64,000 nt of DNA from Psychrobacter piscatorii (GCF_904846415.1 NZ_CAJHAR010000009.1:1-64000); one strand, 5' to 3'; shown: positions 28,615 to 37,870, numbered from the stretch's first letter. The notes: generated by a model not told the origin, from the sequence alone. Numbers and translations are program-made.

Positions 28615-30282
28615 TTATGCTGTGCGCTCAAGTAATAGTTGTGCTTGTTGTTTCTGCTCACTATTACCCTGAGCGATCACTTCATTAAGCAAACGTTTGG
28701 CACTGTCATATTCGCCTAATTGTAAATACTGATTGGCTAAATCTAGCGTCACTTGATTGCTATCTAATGATTTTACAAAGTCAAAATCTGCTGCAAAGCG
28801 CGATGAAAAATCTTCTGCTGATTCAACCGCTTCATGACTGATATCTGTTTCAGGTTCCACTGGTGCAACGGTAGAGGCTGGGGGAGTCGCTACAGAAGGG
28901 TCTAATAAAGAATCAGTGTCTATGATATCGAAGTCATCAGCTATAGGCGTGTCATCATCAAATCTTAACGACGTAACTGGCTTAGTATCTGACGCTTCAA
29001 AAGCATTAATGTCAGTGTCATCATTGATCAGTTGTTCTTCAAAACTAAGGTCTATAACGGCATCATCTTCGAGATTACTACTGTCAGAATCAGCGTTTTC
29101 AAAGTCAATATCTTCCAAAACAAAGCCATCGATATCACTACTTACGTCAGTAGTAGATGGCTCATTAATCGCGAAAGTGTTAACGGTATCAATGTCGTCT
29201 GATTCATTCAGATCGTCTAAAGATAAAGTAAAGTCATCTTCATTGTTTTGAACAGCATTGCTAGAAACTTCTTCTTCATTTTTATTGACAGAAGTATCTT
29301 TATCTGCATCGGCTGCTAAATCATCAAAATCTAAGATGAAGTCGTCTTCTAACACTAATTCTTCGCTTTCACCGTCTTGGACATCTGATACGTCAGAATT
29401 TTCAATTAAAGTGTTTTCTGCAGGTGAGTCAAAATCGAACTCAAAGTCACTAAGATCGTTGTCTTCTATGACCTCATCATTTTTGACCTCGTTATTTTTG
29501 ATGGTATCAGTACGGTCGTTTGTAGAAATATGAAGGCTATCATCATCTGTGGCCAATGATGTAACGGGAGTCTCATCAGTAGCATTTGACTCATTGAAAT
29601 CATCTTCTAAGTCACTGAGCGTCAGATCAAAGCTATCGTCTACGTTTTTAATAGGCTCACTTGAAAACACTGGGCTATCAATAGGTTCATCTATTACTGC
29701 ATCATTACTATCTTCAATAACAGGACGATCAGATATGTCAGCTGTATCATCGGCTTGATTAGTGGTAGATAAATCGAAATCTAGACTATCAAAACGATCA
29801 TTATTATCTTCTATTGCTACTTCTGGCGTGGCTACTGGACTTTGCTCTCCAATATATAAATCTTTTAATTCATCAGCAAGCGTAATGGTTTTTGCATCAT
29901 TATGCGTTTTAATGCTGTTATAGACATCATGAAAGTTTTCTGGCTGATCTAGCGTAGCGTATATGCTCAATAGCTTGATAGATAACTGACTGTCATTAGG
30001 CTTTTCGTTTAGTCCACGATTGATCGTTTCAATGGCTTTGTCGTAGCGCTGTTGATCCATAAAACGCTGGGCAATCGTAATGTGGTCAAACTTATTGCTA
30101 TCATTTTGATTGGTTTGGGCAGCAGTGCCATAATCCGTTTTTGATGCTGGTGCAGCGGCCTTTCTTACTGAGCTTACAGGTGGTTGTGCACTTTGCTTTT
30201 GTGCTTTATTTTTGCGCAATAAAAAACCAGCGACTAACAGGATAAGCACCAATCCGGCGATGATATATAGCATATTGTCCAT
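28615..30282 (-). CDS. FimV-like protein, C-terminal half (membrane helix plus TPR/FimV C-terminal domain)
   Basis: The 555 residues begin with one membrane helix (MLYIIAGLVLILLVAGFLL) and a basic stop-transfer segment. A TPR-like region follows (TIAQRFMDQQRYDKAIETINRGL). Then comes a very acidic Asp/Ser-rich stretch of about 350 residues, and a C-terminal TPR-like motif (VTLDLANQYLQLGEYDSAKRLLNEV) as in FimV/HubP proteins. FimV is a polar landmark protein for type IV pili and twitching. The frame is the same as that of the upstream gene and is separated from it by one TAA. GGGAGTAGGA before the ATG at 30282 would allow independent initiation. Confidence 0.8.
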   Translation of the reverse strand: MDNMLYIIAGLVLILLVAGFLLRKNKAQKQSAQPPVSSVRKAAAPASKTDYGTAAQTNQNDSNKFDHITIAQRFMDQQRYDKAIETINRGLNEKPNDSQLSIKLLSIYATLDQPENFHDVYNSIKTHNDAKTITLADELKDLYIGEQSPVATPEVAIEDNNDRFDSLDFDLSTTNQADDTADISDRPVIEDSNDAVIDEPIDSPVFSSEPIKNVDDSFDLTLSDLEDDFNESNATDETPVTSLATDDDSLHISTNDRTDTIKNNEVKNDEVIEDNDLSDFEFDFDSPAENTLIENSDVSDVQDGESEELVLEDDFILDFDDLAADADKDTSVNKNEEEVSSNAVQNNEDDFTLSLDDLNESDDIDTVNTFAINEPSTTDVSSDIDGFVLEDIDFENADSDSSNLEDDAVIDLSFEEQLINDDTDINAFEASDTKPVTSLRFDDDTPIADDFDIIDTDSLLDPSVATPPASTVAPVEPETDISHEAVESAEDFSSRFAADFDFVKSLDSNQVTLDLANQYLQLGEYDSAKRLLNEVIAQGNSEQKQQAQLLLERTA

Positions 30283-30333
30283 AGTTATTCCTACTCCCAA
30301 GATCACAGCATCGTGCGTTGATCCGTTAGGCAA

Positions 30334-32124
30334 TTATTGATTGCGTAGTTTTTTGAGACGAGCTTGTAGCTCAGCCAGTTTTTGATTTTGTAATTGGAGC
30401 TTTTTCGTATAGTTGTCCAGCGCGCTGCTGGTTTTTGACAGGCGCTGAGCTTGTGAGGCAGTCTCTTGTCTTGAGGTTTTTAGCGTTGCTAATATATCGG
30501 TGCTTAGACCATTGCCCTTATCTGCCGCTGATTTCGCCTGAGTGCCATCTGCATTACCATCATGACCAGGGGCAAGGACAGAAAACTGTGCTTGTGGCAG
30601 TTTCTGTGTTTTAGTGGTGGTTGGTTTATTAGGTACGCTGGCCACTTGTGCTGTCTCAGACGACTTTTTGGGTGCTGTTTGCGCTGACTTTTTTACCACA
30701 GGCGTATTCGCTCTACGACTGTATTGTCTTTGGGCATTGATGGCAGCTTCTAAATGTTGCTGTGAAGGGATGACATCGTAGCTAGGTAGGCTAAGCTTAG
30801 CATCGGCTTTTAACTGATCAGCATCTTTGTTGATAAAAGCATCAGGATTTTGTGACTGAATCTGCTTCATCACTGTTGGCGTATCTAGATTGTTCTCGCG
30901 CGCGATCTGCTCCGCGATCATCCACAAGCTATCATTGCGTTGCACCTGATATTGAGTGCTCGCATTACTTGTTGATTTATTGCTAGCTGCACTTGGATTA
31001 GTCGTCGTTTTGGATGGCACAGGTGATGCTGTATTAGCAGGTATATTGCTGCCTTGAGCTGCGGCTATAACAGTGCTATCTGAGTCGATTGTACCTTTTG
31101 ATTTATCTTTCGCTTTAGTGGTTGTTGCTTTGACAGGTGAGCTTGCCATGAGGTCAGAGTCTGCTTTACTGCTTGGCTGTATTTGGCGCGTCACTTGTAT
31201 GTTTAGGATATCAAGCTGCTTGTCAGTACTTTGCTTATCTGACGCAACTACGTTGTTATGAGCGCGCGCGTCAGTACCGCCTTTATCACCAGGTGTCATT
31301 GTACCGCTATTGCTACTTGCTACACTTAATGCACTGTTATCCAAAGTGTTCACCGAGCTTTGGCTGCTACCAAGAGCAGTTGAACGACTGGTACTATTGT
31401 TTATGTCAGCATTACCGTTTAAACGACCATTATTGAGGCGGCTAGGTGTATAAGTAAGACTATTGACCTGTGAGGTAGTCATCACTGTTGGCGCCTGAAT
31501 ATTAGGTGCTGGTGATGTAGAAGCCAACAATTCAGTCGCTGGTTCGTTTGGCTTTGATAATTTGGGCGAGGATATAGCAGGGGCAGACATCAGTGGCGGC
31601 GGTGCGCCTTTTCTGATCGTCAAAGGTATGGCATTACTTGCAGAAACGCTAGGCAAATTTGGCTTCTTGGCACCTGTGGCGATATTTTTACCAGTATTGA
31701 TAGGTAAGGTGTTTTTTAATGGCATCAGTAGCGTTTTGGGTACCATATTACGCTGGCCATTATCATTTATCGCTAACACGACATCAGCAAAAGGCTTAGA
31801 TACCGGCTGTGACGTGGTAATAAAAACCTGACCGCTGGTCGCTGAGGTGGGCTGAAAGCGTACCGTCATAGAGTCAGTCGGGGTCAAACCCATTTGCTGG
31901 TAAATGGTCGAGTTTGCCAAACTGGCAGAAAAGTCAGCTGCTCGAATATTACTGACGACGATGCTTGCTACTAAAGGCTCATGCTGGGCTGAAGTGACCA
32001 CCGTCTTACCAATGGTTGCTGCTTGTACGCTCGGCACTAAGACGGCGCACCCTACAGAACAAAGTAGTGCCATCGATACCGCGCGATGTACAGTAGTCAA
32101 GCGACGAGATAGATGACAAGACAT
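30334..32124 (-). CDS. fimV: FimV-like protein, N-terminal half (signal peptide, FimV domain, LysM)
   Basis: This is the periplasmic half of a FimV/HubP-type polar landmark protein. Residues 1-36 are a signal peptide. The FimV N-terminal domain follows (ATIGKTVVTSAQHEPLVASIVVSNI...SQPVSKPFADVVLAI). A long Ser/Thr/Asn-rich spacer precedes a peptidoglycan-binding LysM at about residues 391-449 (QYQVQRNDSLWMIAEQIARENNL). A coiled coil ends the protein at RLKKLRNQ. In ordinary FimV this coiled coil is followed by the membrane helix and TPR region in one polypeptide. Here a TAA at 30334-30336 intervenes and the remainder continues in the same frame. Confidence 0.85.
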   Translation of the reverse strand: MSCHLSRRLTTVHRAVSMALLCSVGCAVLVPSVQAATIGKTVVTSAQHEPLVASIVVSNIRAADFSASLANSTIYQQMGLTPTDSMTVRFQPTSATSGQVFITTSQPVSKPFADVVLAINDNGQRNMVPKTLLMPLKNTLPINTGKNIATGAKKPNLPSVSASNAIPLTIRKGAPPPLMSAPAISSPKLSKPNEPATELLASTSPAPNIQAPTVMTTSQVNSLTYTPSRLNNGRLNGNADINNSTSRSTALGSSQSSVNTLDNSALSVASSNSGTMTPGDKGGTDARAHNNVVASDKQSTDKQLDILNIQVTRQIQPSSKADSDLMASSPVKATTTKAKDKSKGTIDSDSTVIAAAQGSNIPANTASPVPSKTTTNPSAASNKSTSNASTQYQVQRNDSLWMIAEQIARENNLDTPTVMKQIQSQNPDAFINKDADQLKADAKLSLPSYDVIPSQQHLEAAINAQRQYSRRANTPVVKKSAQTAPKKSSETAQVASVPNKPTTTKTQKLPQAQFSVLAPGHDGNADGTQAKSAADKGNGLSTDILATLKTSRQETASQAQRLSKTSSALDNYTKKLQLQNQKLAELQARLKKLRNQ

Positions 32125-32237
32125 GAGCAGCCCTTTAGTATAAATAAGTTGTCTTTGCTGTTATAACAAAATACCGTTTAGTTTACCAGTTTATTTCACA
32201 ACTGTTGTGTCCAATGCATAAAATGTCTATGTAGTGT

Positions 32238-33440
32238 TCAGTCAGCTTTTCTATCTAGTAGCATAGCATCGCCATAACTAAAGAATCGATACTGTTTTTC
32301 GATAGCATGTTGATAGGCGTGTTCGATAGATGACTTACCTGAAAATGCCGATACTAGCATCAGTAGTGTCGATTTAGGTAAGTGGAAGTTGGTCAGCAAC
32401 CGATCGATAACGCCGAATTTGAACCCAGGATAAATAAATATATCTGTATCGCCTGACCAACTAGAGAGCGCTTGGCCATCAATGGCAGTTTTTTGATAAG
32501 CCGTTTCAAGAACACGCGTCACTGTTGTGCCAATCGCGATAACCTTTTTGCCATTCGCGTGCGTTTGATTGATGAGGTCTGCAGTCATTTGTGGCAAATG
32601 CGCATATTCACTATGCATGGTGTGATTGAGTAAATTATCTGTTTTTACGGGAGCAAAAGTACCCGCCCCAACGTGTAGTGTGACAAAAGCGGTGTTGATA
32701 CCTTTCTCGTCAAGCTTGCTTAGTACCGCTTCATCGAAGTGTAAGCTTGCTGTCGGTGCAGCCACGCTGGCGAGCTTGGCTGGGTCATGAAAAACGGTTT
32801 GATAGCGAGTGTTATCAGTATCATCAGCATGACGCTCAAAATAGGGCGGGATAGGCAATTCACCATAAAGCTCTAGATGCGGCAATATCGGCGCATCAAA
32901 CGCCAAAATGAATAAGTTGTTTTGACGACCAATCATCGTAGCGCTCATATGACCATCGGCAAGTTGTAAGCGTTGACCAAGCTTAAGCGCTTTGCTGGCT
33001 TTTACATGGCAAAGGGCAATATGCTCTTGATTGACTGCTTCATCATTGCTGTCGTTTAGATGCAGTGTTACTTCATCCAAGTCCAAGATATCAACTAGGC
33101 GTTCAATCAGTACTTCAAGTTTACCGCCAGTATCCTTTTGACCAAATAAGCGTGCTTTCATCACTTTGGTATCATTAAAGACAATGAGATCTCCAGCCTC
33201 TAATAAGTCAGGCAGCTCAGAAAACAAACGATCTTCTACACGAGTGTCATTTATTTGAGTATGAGCTGGCAAGTACAAAAGTTTTGAGGCAGAGCGCTGC
33301 GCTAATGGGTAGCGTGCAATCAGGCTATCTGGCAGCTCATAGTCGTAATCTTCAACGCTCAGATAATCCAAGACGTCGTTGTTTTTGTCGGTATCAGTTG
33401 GCGCGTTAGTATCAGCAGAGTCAATGTGAGAGTCGGTCAT
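32238..33440 (-). CDS. queA: S-adenosylmethionine:tRNA ribosyltransferase-isomerase
   Basis: QueA transfers and isomerises the ribosyl group of S-adenosylmethionine onto preQ1 in tRNA to give epoxyqueuosine. Family blocks are DYDYELPDSLIARYPLAQRSASKLL, DLIVFNDTKVMKARLFG, PIPPYF, LHVGAGTFAPV and FHLPKSTLLMLVSAF. The 400 residues are longer than the usual 340-360 because of an Asp/Thr-rich N-terminal extension of about 27 residues. No internal start removes only that extension, so I kept the ATG at 33440. It lies between fimV and dinB on the same strand. Confidence 0.94.
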   Translation of the reverse strand: MTDSHIDSADTNAPTDTDKNNDVLDYLSVEDYDYELPDSLIARYPLAQRSASKLLYLPAHTQINDTRVEDRLFSELPDLLEAGDLIVFNDTKVMKARLFGQKDTGGKLEVLIERLVDILDLDEVTLHLNDSNDEAVNQEHIALCHVKASKALKLGQRLQLADGHMSATMIGRQNNLFILAFDAPILPHLELYGELPIPPYFERHADDTDNTRYQTVFHDPAKLASVAAPTASLHFDEAVLSKLDEKGINTAFVTLHVGAGTFAPVKTDNLLNHTMHSEYAHLPQMTADLINQTHANGKKVIAIGTTVTRVLETAYQKTAIDGQALSSWSGDTDIFIYPGFKFGVIDRLLTNFHLPKSTLLMLVSAFSGKSSIEHAYQHAIEKQYRFFSYGDAMLLDRKAD

Positions 33441-33617
33441 AATCAGTCTTTAAATGGATAGGAATTTTGGCATAATTGTAGCAGAAATACCTTTGTGAAA
33501 GGATACTTTGCTCAGCAGTAATCATGTATAAGGTATACTTTAAACCTGTAAATAGCCTAAGTAAATATCATAGACTATGTTAATTTACAACGAAGTTTTT
33601 ATCAGTTGTAGACTAAT

Positions 33618-34703
33618 TTACTCGAATAGATTTAGTTGAGGCAGTAACTGAGCGGCAGGTGCTAACGAAGAAAAAGTCACACCAACTAGCCGAATAGGCA
33701 GCTGGCGCGGAATATCCAAAAATAGCTTGTCTAGCCAATAATGTGCAGACTCGGCGCTATCAAACGTCGTAGAAAGCGTGTGTGAGCGGGTGATTTGAGT
33801 AAAGTCTGAATATTTGATTTTTAGAGTAATGGTATGAGCGACTAGCTGCTTTTGGTGCATTTGATTAAAGGCATCCGCGTTTTGCTCATATATTTGCGTG
33901 AGTAGCGCGTCATCATCATTTAGATTGTCCCTGAATGTGGTCTCTGAACCAACAGACTTGTGAGTGCGTTCAGATTTGACAGGGCGTTCATCGCGGCCAT
34001 GAGCGATATCATGATAAAACTGACCACGTTTGCCAAATTCTTGTACCAACACGGCAGCTGATATACGCCGAAGATCAGCGCCATTACTCACACCCATCGC
34101 GTGCAAACGCGTTGCCGTTGCTTTACCGATACCATGAAAGCGCTCAATAGGCAGCGTACTGATAAAATTTTCAGCATCTTGTGGTGTGATAATGGCCGTA
34201 CCATTGGGCTTATTGATGTCAGAGGCGATCTTGGCGAGCATTTTGTTAAATGACACACCAGCAGAAGCAGTCAATCCTGTATGTTCTAATATCTGCGCGC
34301 GTAACCAATTGGCCATCAATGTCGCTGAGCCTTTGTGTACAGATAACCCTGTGACATCAAGATACGCTTCATCCAATGATAGCGGCTCCACATAGGGCGT
34401 TAAACTATGCATAATGCGACGAATATCACTACTGACGGCTCGATAAACCTCGAAACGCGGTCTTACAAATATCACTTCTGGGCAACGTTTGCGTGCCTCA
34501 TAACACGACATTGCCGAGCGTACGCCAAATTGACGCACCTCATAGCTGGCAGCGGCAACCACACCGCGACCATTAGGATCGCCACCAACCACCAATGGTT
34601 TACCACGTAATTCAGGAAAGTCACGCTGCTCCACACTCGCGTAAAAAGCATCCATGTCGATATGAATGATTTTACGAGGATTTGATTGGTTGGAGTCTGT
34701 CAT
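33618..34703 (-). CDS. dinB: DNA polymerase IV
   Basis: DinB is a Y-family error-prone polymerase for translesion synthesis. The palm motif IIHIDMDAFYASVEQRD holds the first catalytic aspartate, and EPLSLDEAYLDVT holds the second Asp-Glu pair. The helix-hairpin-helix (FHGIGKATATRLHAMGV) and the little-finger domain follow. It ends in LLPQLNLFE, which resembles the beta-clamp-binding QLxLF peptide. I start it at MTDSNQSN (34703, 361 residues). The frame extends 14 codons further without a better signal. The upstream region carries a striking palindrome. Confidence 0.94.
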   Translation of the reverse strand: MTDSNQSNPRKIIHIDMDAFYASVEQRDFPELRGKPLVVGGDPNGRGVVAAASYEVRQFGVRSAMSCYEARKRCPEVIFVRPRFEVYRAVSSDIRRIMHSLTPYVEPLSLDEAYLDVTGLSVHKGSATLMANWLRAQILEHTGLTASAGVSFNKMLAKIASDINKPNGTAIITPQDAENFISTLPIERFHGIGKATATRLHAMGVSNGADLRRISAAVLVQEFGKRGQFYHDIAHGRDERPVKSERTHKSVGSETTFRDNLNDDDALLTQIYEQNADAFNQMHQKQLVAHTITLKIKYSDFTQITRSHTLSTTFDSAESAHYWLDKLFLDIPRQLPIRLVGVTFSSLAPAAQLLPQLNLFE

Positions 34704-35211
34704 GTTCAGTATTTTACCTGAATTAATGGCTTTTTCTATTATCAATTGTTAGAGCCCAAAGTGGCTTTCCCATAAATTTTTGACTAAATCACAATAATAT
34801 TTAATTATTGATATATATCAATAATTAAATATAGTGTAAGATTATGTACAGTAAATAAAACAGCTTTATAACCCTTACGCTGACGTTAGCGAACAGTTGT
34901 TTTCTATCAGCCACTTTTATTAAGGGATTTATCAAGTTATTTTATTTTAACAAACCGTCTATCTTAATAGAATTGCCATTCATCGTAAATTTGATGGACA
35001 TCTATTACAGTTAGCATATTAAAGTTTTAGACTATAGGTATTCATATTAATAGGCACGGTAACAAGAGTAGATAACGCCTCATATATTTTTAGCACTGTA
35101 AAAAAACGTTGTTTGTAGCGCTCATACCAAACTTGTGAATGGAGTACTGGTAGATTAACTCTTTAAAAACATGTTGTTGCTAGAGAGTTCAGAACGACCA
35201 AGGAGCAGAAA
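34704..35211. other. Intergenic region upstream of dinB with a large palindrome
   Basis: The 508 bases between dinB and the small ORF at 35212 contain the 36-bp palindrome at 34797-34832. I see no gene and no other strong signal. Confidence 0.5.
34797..34832. promoter_or_regulatory. Perfect 36-bp palindrome containing an exact FNR/ANR box
   Basis: Each 18-base half is the exact reverse complement of the other. The centre, TTGAT-ATAT-ATCAA at 34808-34821, is a perfect match to the FNR/ANR consensus TTGAT-N4-ATCAA. On the plus strand GATTAT at 34840-34845 stands where the -10 of a site-centred-at-41.5 promoter would be, and the symmetric minus-strand position has GATTTA. It could control dinB or a plus-strand transcript toward 35212. 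Confidence 0.55.
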
Positions 35212-35400
35212 ATGAATAGCGAATTGAAAGGGAGTGATTTAACACGGGCAATGCTAGCGCGCGGCGAAAAACGAATATGGTGTGCAGTTTGCGATGATAG
35301 CGACGAGCAAGCCATGATGGATCATTGTGGTAATGATTTTACAGCGTATATTGTGTCGTTTTGTGATGGGTCTTTTTATTGTAGTGCTGGCATGCCATAG
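35212..35400 (+). pseudogene. Small Cys-rich protein, probably truncated by an in-frame TAG
   Basis: A strong AAGGAG site precedes a 62-codon frame beginning MNSELKGSDLTRAMLARG and rich in cysteine (five residues). It ends GSFYCSAGMP and then TAG. The same frame stays open for 18 more codons (SYAVPIKISVVRESEVAM) to a TAA at 35455-35457. A TGG-to-TAG change would restore GMPWSYAVPIK, which reads like a natural continuation. The protein family is not one I can name. It may be a functional truncated form, and a sequencing error cannot be excluded. Confidence 0.5.
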
Positions 35401-35490
35401 AGCTATGCCGTACCGATCAAGATAAGTGTTGTTAGAGAATCTGAAGTAGCGATGTAAACAAAAAATATCACAGGTACAGAATTAACAGAC

Positions 35491-35519
35491 ACAAAAAAAC
35501 CTCCGAAAAGGGAGGTTAG
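35491..35519 (-). terminator. Terminator of tRNA-Leu
   Basis: On the minus strand AACCTCC-CTTTTC-GGAGGTT is followed by seven T residues, just after the tRNA. Confidence 0.85.
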
Positions 35520-35533
35520 ATTGTATTGCTATA

Positions 35534-35620
35534 TGGTACCAGTGGTCGGACTCGAACCGACACGCTTTTAAAGGCAACGGATTTTGAATCCGTCATGTCT
35601 ACCAATTCCATCACACTGGC
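35534..35620 (-). tRNA. tRNA-Leu (anticodon CAA)
   Basis: The minus strand reads GCCAGTGTGATGGAATTGG onward and folds as a class II tRNA. It has a seven-base acceptor stem with G1-U72, a D-loop GGTAGACA, and an anticodon stem ACGGA/TCCGT around TTCAAAA, which gives CAA. A long variable arm, T-arm GGTTCGAGTCC and encoded CCA end follow. It reads UUG codons. The anticodon is at 35584-35586. Confidence 0.95.
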
Positions 35621-35693
35621 ATGTTAGAAGATAATGTCTATTAAATAAATATTATCGAATTGGGCTACAGGGTTAACTCTGTATAGGCTGCGT

Positions 35694-35721
35694 ATTATAG
35701 CAGTCTATTTTTCCTCGTCAA
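35694..35721 (-). promoter_or_regulatory. Promoter of tRNA-Leu
   Basis: On the minus strand TTGACG, a 16-base spacer, and TGC-TATAAT form a near-consensus extended promoter about 70 bases upstream of the tRNA. Confidence 0.7.
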
Positions 35722-35752
35722 GAATTATTTACTATTAATTCAAAAAAATATT

Positions 35753-36526
35753 CTATCCTACAAAAGCACGCTCAACCGCGTAGTCTGCTTGCACACCCAT
35801 ACGCGGTGAAACGGTTAGACCAAAGTCATCCAAAATGGCTGAAATTTCAGCATTGAACGGCATGCTACCGCAAATCATGACACGATCGTCGTCTTTATTC
35901 ATCGGTGGTAAGCCGATATCTTCGAATAATTTGCCAGACTTCATCAAGTCTGTGACTCGGCCTTGGTTTCTAAACTCTTCACGAGTGACAGTCGGGTAGT
36001 AGATGAACTTTTCGCGGAACCATTCACCAAAGATTTCATCATTCGGTAGCTCATTTTCAAACATCTCGCGATACGCCAAATCATGGACGTGGCGGACACC
36101 ATGTACTAGGATGACTTTGTCAAAGCGCTCATATACTTCAGGGTCACGTGCCAATGCCAAGAAAGGGGCAAGTCCGGTACCTGTTGACAGCATATATAGA
36201 TGCTTGCCCGGCAGTAGATCGTCTAATACCAATGTACCTGTCGGTTTTTTGCTAACCAATAGCTCATCGCCTACTTTGATGTGCTGTAAGCGTGAGGTGA
36301 GAGGGCCGTCTTGAACTTTGATAGAAAAGAACTCTAACTGGTCTTCGTAATTAGGGCTGGCAATCGAATAAGCACGCAACAGTGGTCTACCGTCGACAAC
36401 AAGACCAATCATCGCAAATTCGCCATTACGAAAGCGTAAGCCATCGTCACGAGTGGTTTTGATACTAAATAGAGAATCATTCCAATGATGAACCTCTGTG
36501 ACCGTTTCGGTGCGAAGTTTTGACAT
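35753..36526 (-). CDS. fpr: Ferredoxin/flavodoxin-NADP+ reductase
   Basis: This FAD enzyme exchanges electrons between NADPH and ferredoxin or flavodoxin. The FAD-binding RAYSIASPNYEDQLEFFSIKV, the pyrophosphate-contacting GPLTSRLQ, the NADP-binding STGTGLAPFLALARD and the CGSMPF motif are all present. The C terminus ADYAVERAFVG matches the bacterial Fpr type. The 257 residues are normal. It is monocistronic and lies upstream of the tRNA on the same strand. Confidence 0.92.
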   Translation of the reverse strand: MSKLRTETVTEVHHWNDSLFSIKTTRDDGLRFRNGEFAMIGLVVDGRPLLRAYSIASPNYEDQLEFFSIKVQDGPLTSRLQHIKVGDELLVSKKPTGTLVLDDLLPGKHLYMLSTGTGLAPFLALARDPEVYERFDKVILVHGVRHVHDLAYREMFENELPNDEIFGEWFREKFIYYPTVTREEFRNQGRVTDLMKSGKLFEDIGLPPMNKDDDRVMICGSMPFNAEISAILDDFGLTVSPRMGVQADYAVERAFVG

Positions 36527-36954
36527 AAAGTCCTCGTTAATTAATAGGTTGCTATCGGTGTCGTTAGGTTTAAATACGTATTAAATCAAAATTTTCAATG
36601 ATAGATTAAAAAATATACAAACCTATCAGTATTCTAATAGTTATCGAAAAAGCTGAATGTTAAAACGTACCTACCGTAAAATTCAATAATAAGGTTTATC
36701 TATCAGCCGATAGGGCTGTAGACGATTTTTTGTGCATGTTAAATCATCAGTATTGATAAGAGGATTGACAAATAAGCCAAATGTAAAAGACTCTCATCAA
36801 AAAATTTCTTGCACATGATAGCAAATTTTAAAGTAAAAATCCGTCTAGCTGCTACCCACCAGCATGATAAAATGGAATATCGTTAGTGAGTAATTTTGTA
36901 TCATTTGGCCGAATTGTCTAAAAAGGACAGTTTTTTTATTACTGGAGCTGCTCT
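36527..36954. other. Divergent intergenic region fpr/trmO
   Basis: These 428 bases hold both promoters. AATACGTATT at 36573-36582 is a short perfect palindrome 47 bases upstream of fpr and could be an operator. I see nothing else convincing. Confidence 0.4.
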
Positions 36955-37812
36955 ATGTCTGATGACAATATGTCTTTAGATAACACTCATCAAGCCCCTA
37001 TCATTGGCTACCATCGTGCGCCGCTTTCACAAAAATTTGGGGCGCCGAGGCAGCCGAATTTGGTCGCGCTGACCAGTGCCATTGAAATGCTAGCGCCTTA
37101 CGATACGCCAGCCGCGTTTGAGGGCTTAGAGGCCTTTAGTCATATATGGATCAGTTGGCAGTTTCATCATAACTACCGACATAAAGACAATAATCAAGCC
37201 AATAATAGCTTTCGAGCGCAAGTGCGGCCACCAAGATTGGGTGGTAATCAAAAGATAGGCGTATTTGCCAGTCGCAGTATGTATCGCCCATCAGCGCTGG
37301 GACTGTCCGTCGTCAAACTTGAGCGTATTGAGATAGTACAAGGTCGCGTATTACTTATCATTAAGGGTGCTGATATGATAGATGGCACGCCAATTATCGA
37401 TATAAAGCCCTACGTGGCTTATAGCGACGCGCTTCCGGATGCAAAAAGTGGATTTGCGCCAATTGCGCCATCATTGTTAGAGGTGGTGATGACAGAGGCG
37501 GCTTACGAACAATTTATGCTGCTAGCGAGCGTAGGGGAGTCTGCTGAAATCAGTAATAATGATGCAATCCATAGCTCTACAAAAAATATTCCGAAAAGTG
37601 CTACAGTCGCTTCGATGGTCGAGCAAATACAAAGTCAATTGCTAGTCTCTGATATCGAGGCTATCAAAGCGTTAATTGCGCAAGATCCAAGGCCTGCATA
37701 CCGCCGCAAAGAGAAAGAAACCTCATTTATCATGCGCTATAAGTCTGTTGATGTGAGCTTTTGGTTGATAGATTCAGGACAGTTGCAAATAACAGCGGTA
37801 GTGGCAATATAA
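36955..37812 (+). CDS. trmO: tRNA (N6-threonylcarbamoyladenosine(37)-N6)-methyltransferase TrmO
   Basis: TrmO (YaeB/TsaA) methylates t6A37 of some tRNAs with S-adenosylmethionine. The N-terminal beta-barrel domain shows IIGYHRAPLSQKFGAPRQ, FSHIWISWQFH, RPPRLGG, KIGVFASRSMYRPSALGLSVVKL and DMIDGTPIIDIKPYV. The C-terminal DPRPAYRRK belongs to the smaller second domain. The 285 residues are somewhat longer than E. coli TrmO because of a loop near residue 200. GGAG precedes the start. A GspE-like gene follows 58 bases later and may share the transcript. Confidence 0.92.
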   Translation: MSDDNMSLDNTHQAPIIGYHRAPLSQKFGAPRQPNLVALTSAIEMLAPYDTPAAFEGLEAFSHIWISWQFHHNYRHKDNNQANNSFRAQVRPPRLGGNQKIGVFASRSMYRPSALGLSVVKLERIEIVQGRVLLIIKGADMIDGTPIIDIKPYVAYSDALPDAKSGFAPIAPSLLEVVMTEAAYEQFMLLASVGESAEISNNDAIHSSTKNIPKSATVASMVEQIQSQLLVSDIEAIKALIAQDPRPAYRRKEKETSFIMRYKSVDVSFWLIDSGQLQITAVVAI

Positions 37813-37870
37813 GTGATATGAATCGATAGCATGTTTGTCAACGTACTCCAAACAATAAAAGAAGAAAGAT

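Noticed and set aside
28916..29758. Three consecutive Ser-rich frames on the plus strand
   Set aside because: They mirror the Asp/Glu/Ser-rich repeat region of the FimV C-terminal half; the antisense of GAT/TCA-rich codons gives spurious Ser-rich frames.
36914..36937. Terminator-like TTGTC...GACAG with a T-run before trmO
   Set aside because: The stem has only four to five pairs and lies just before a gene rather than after one.
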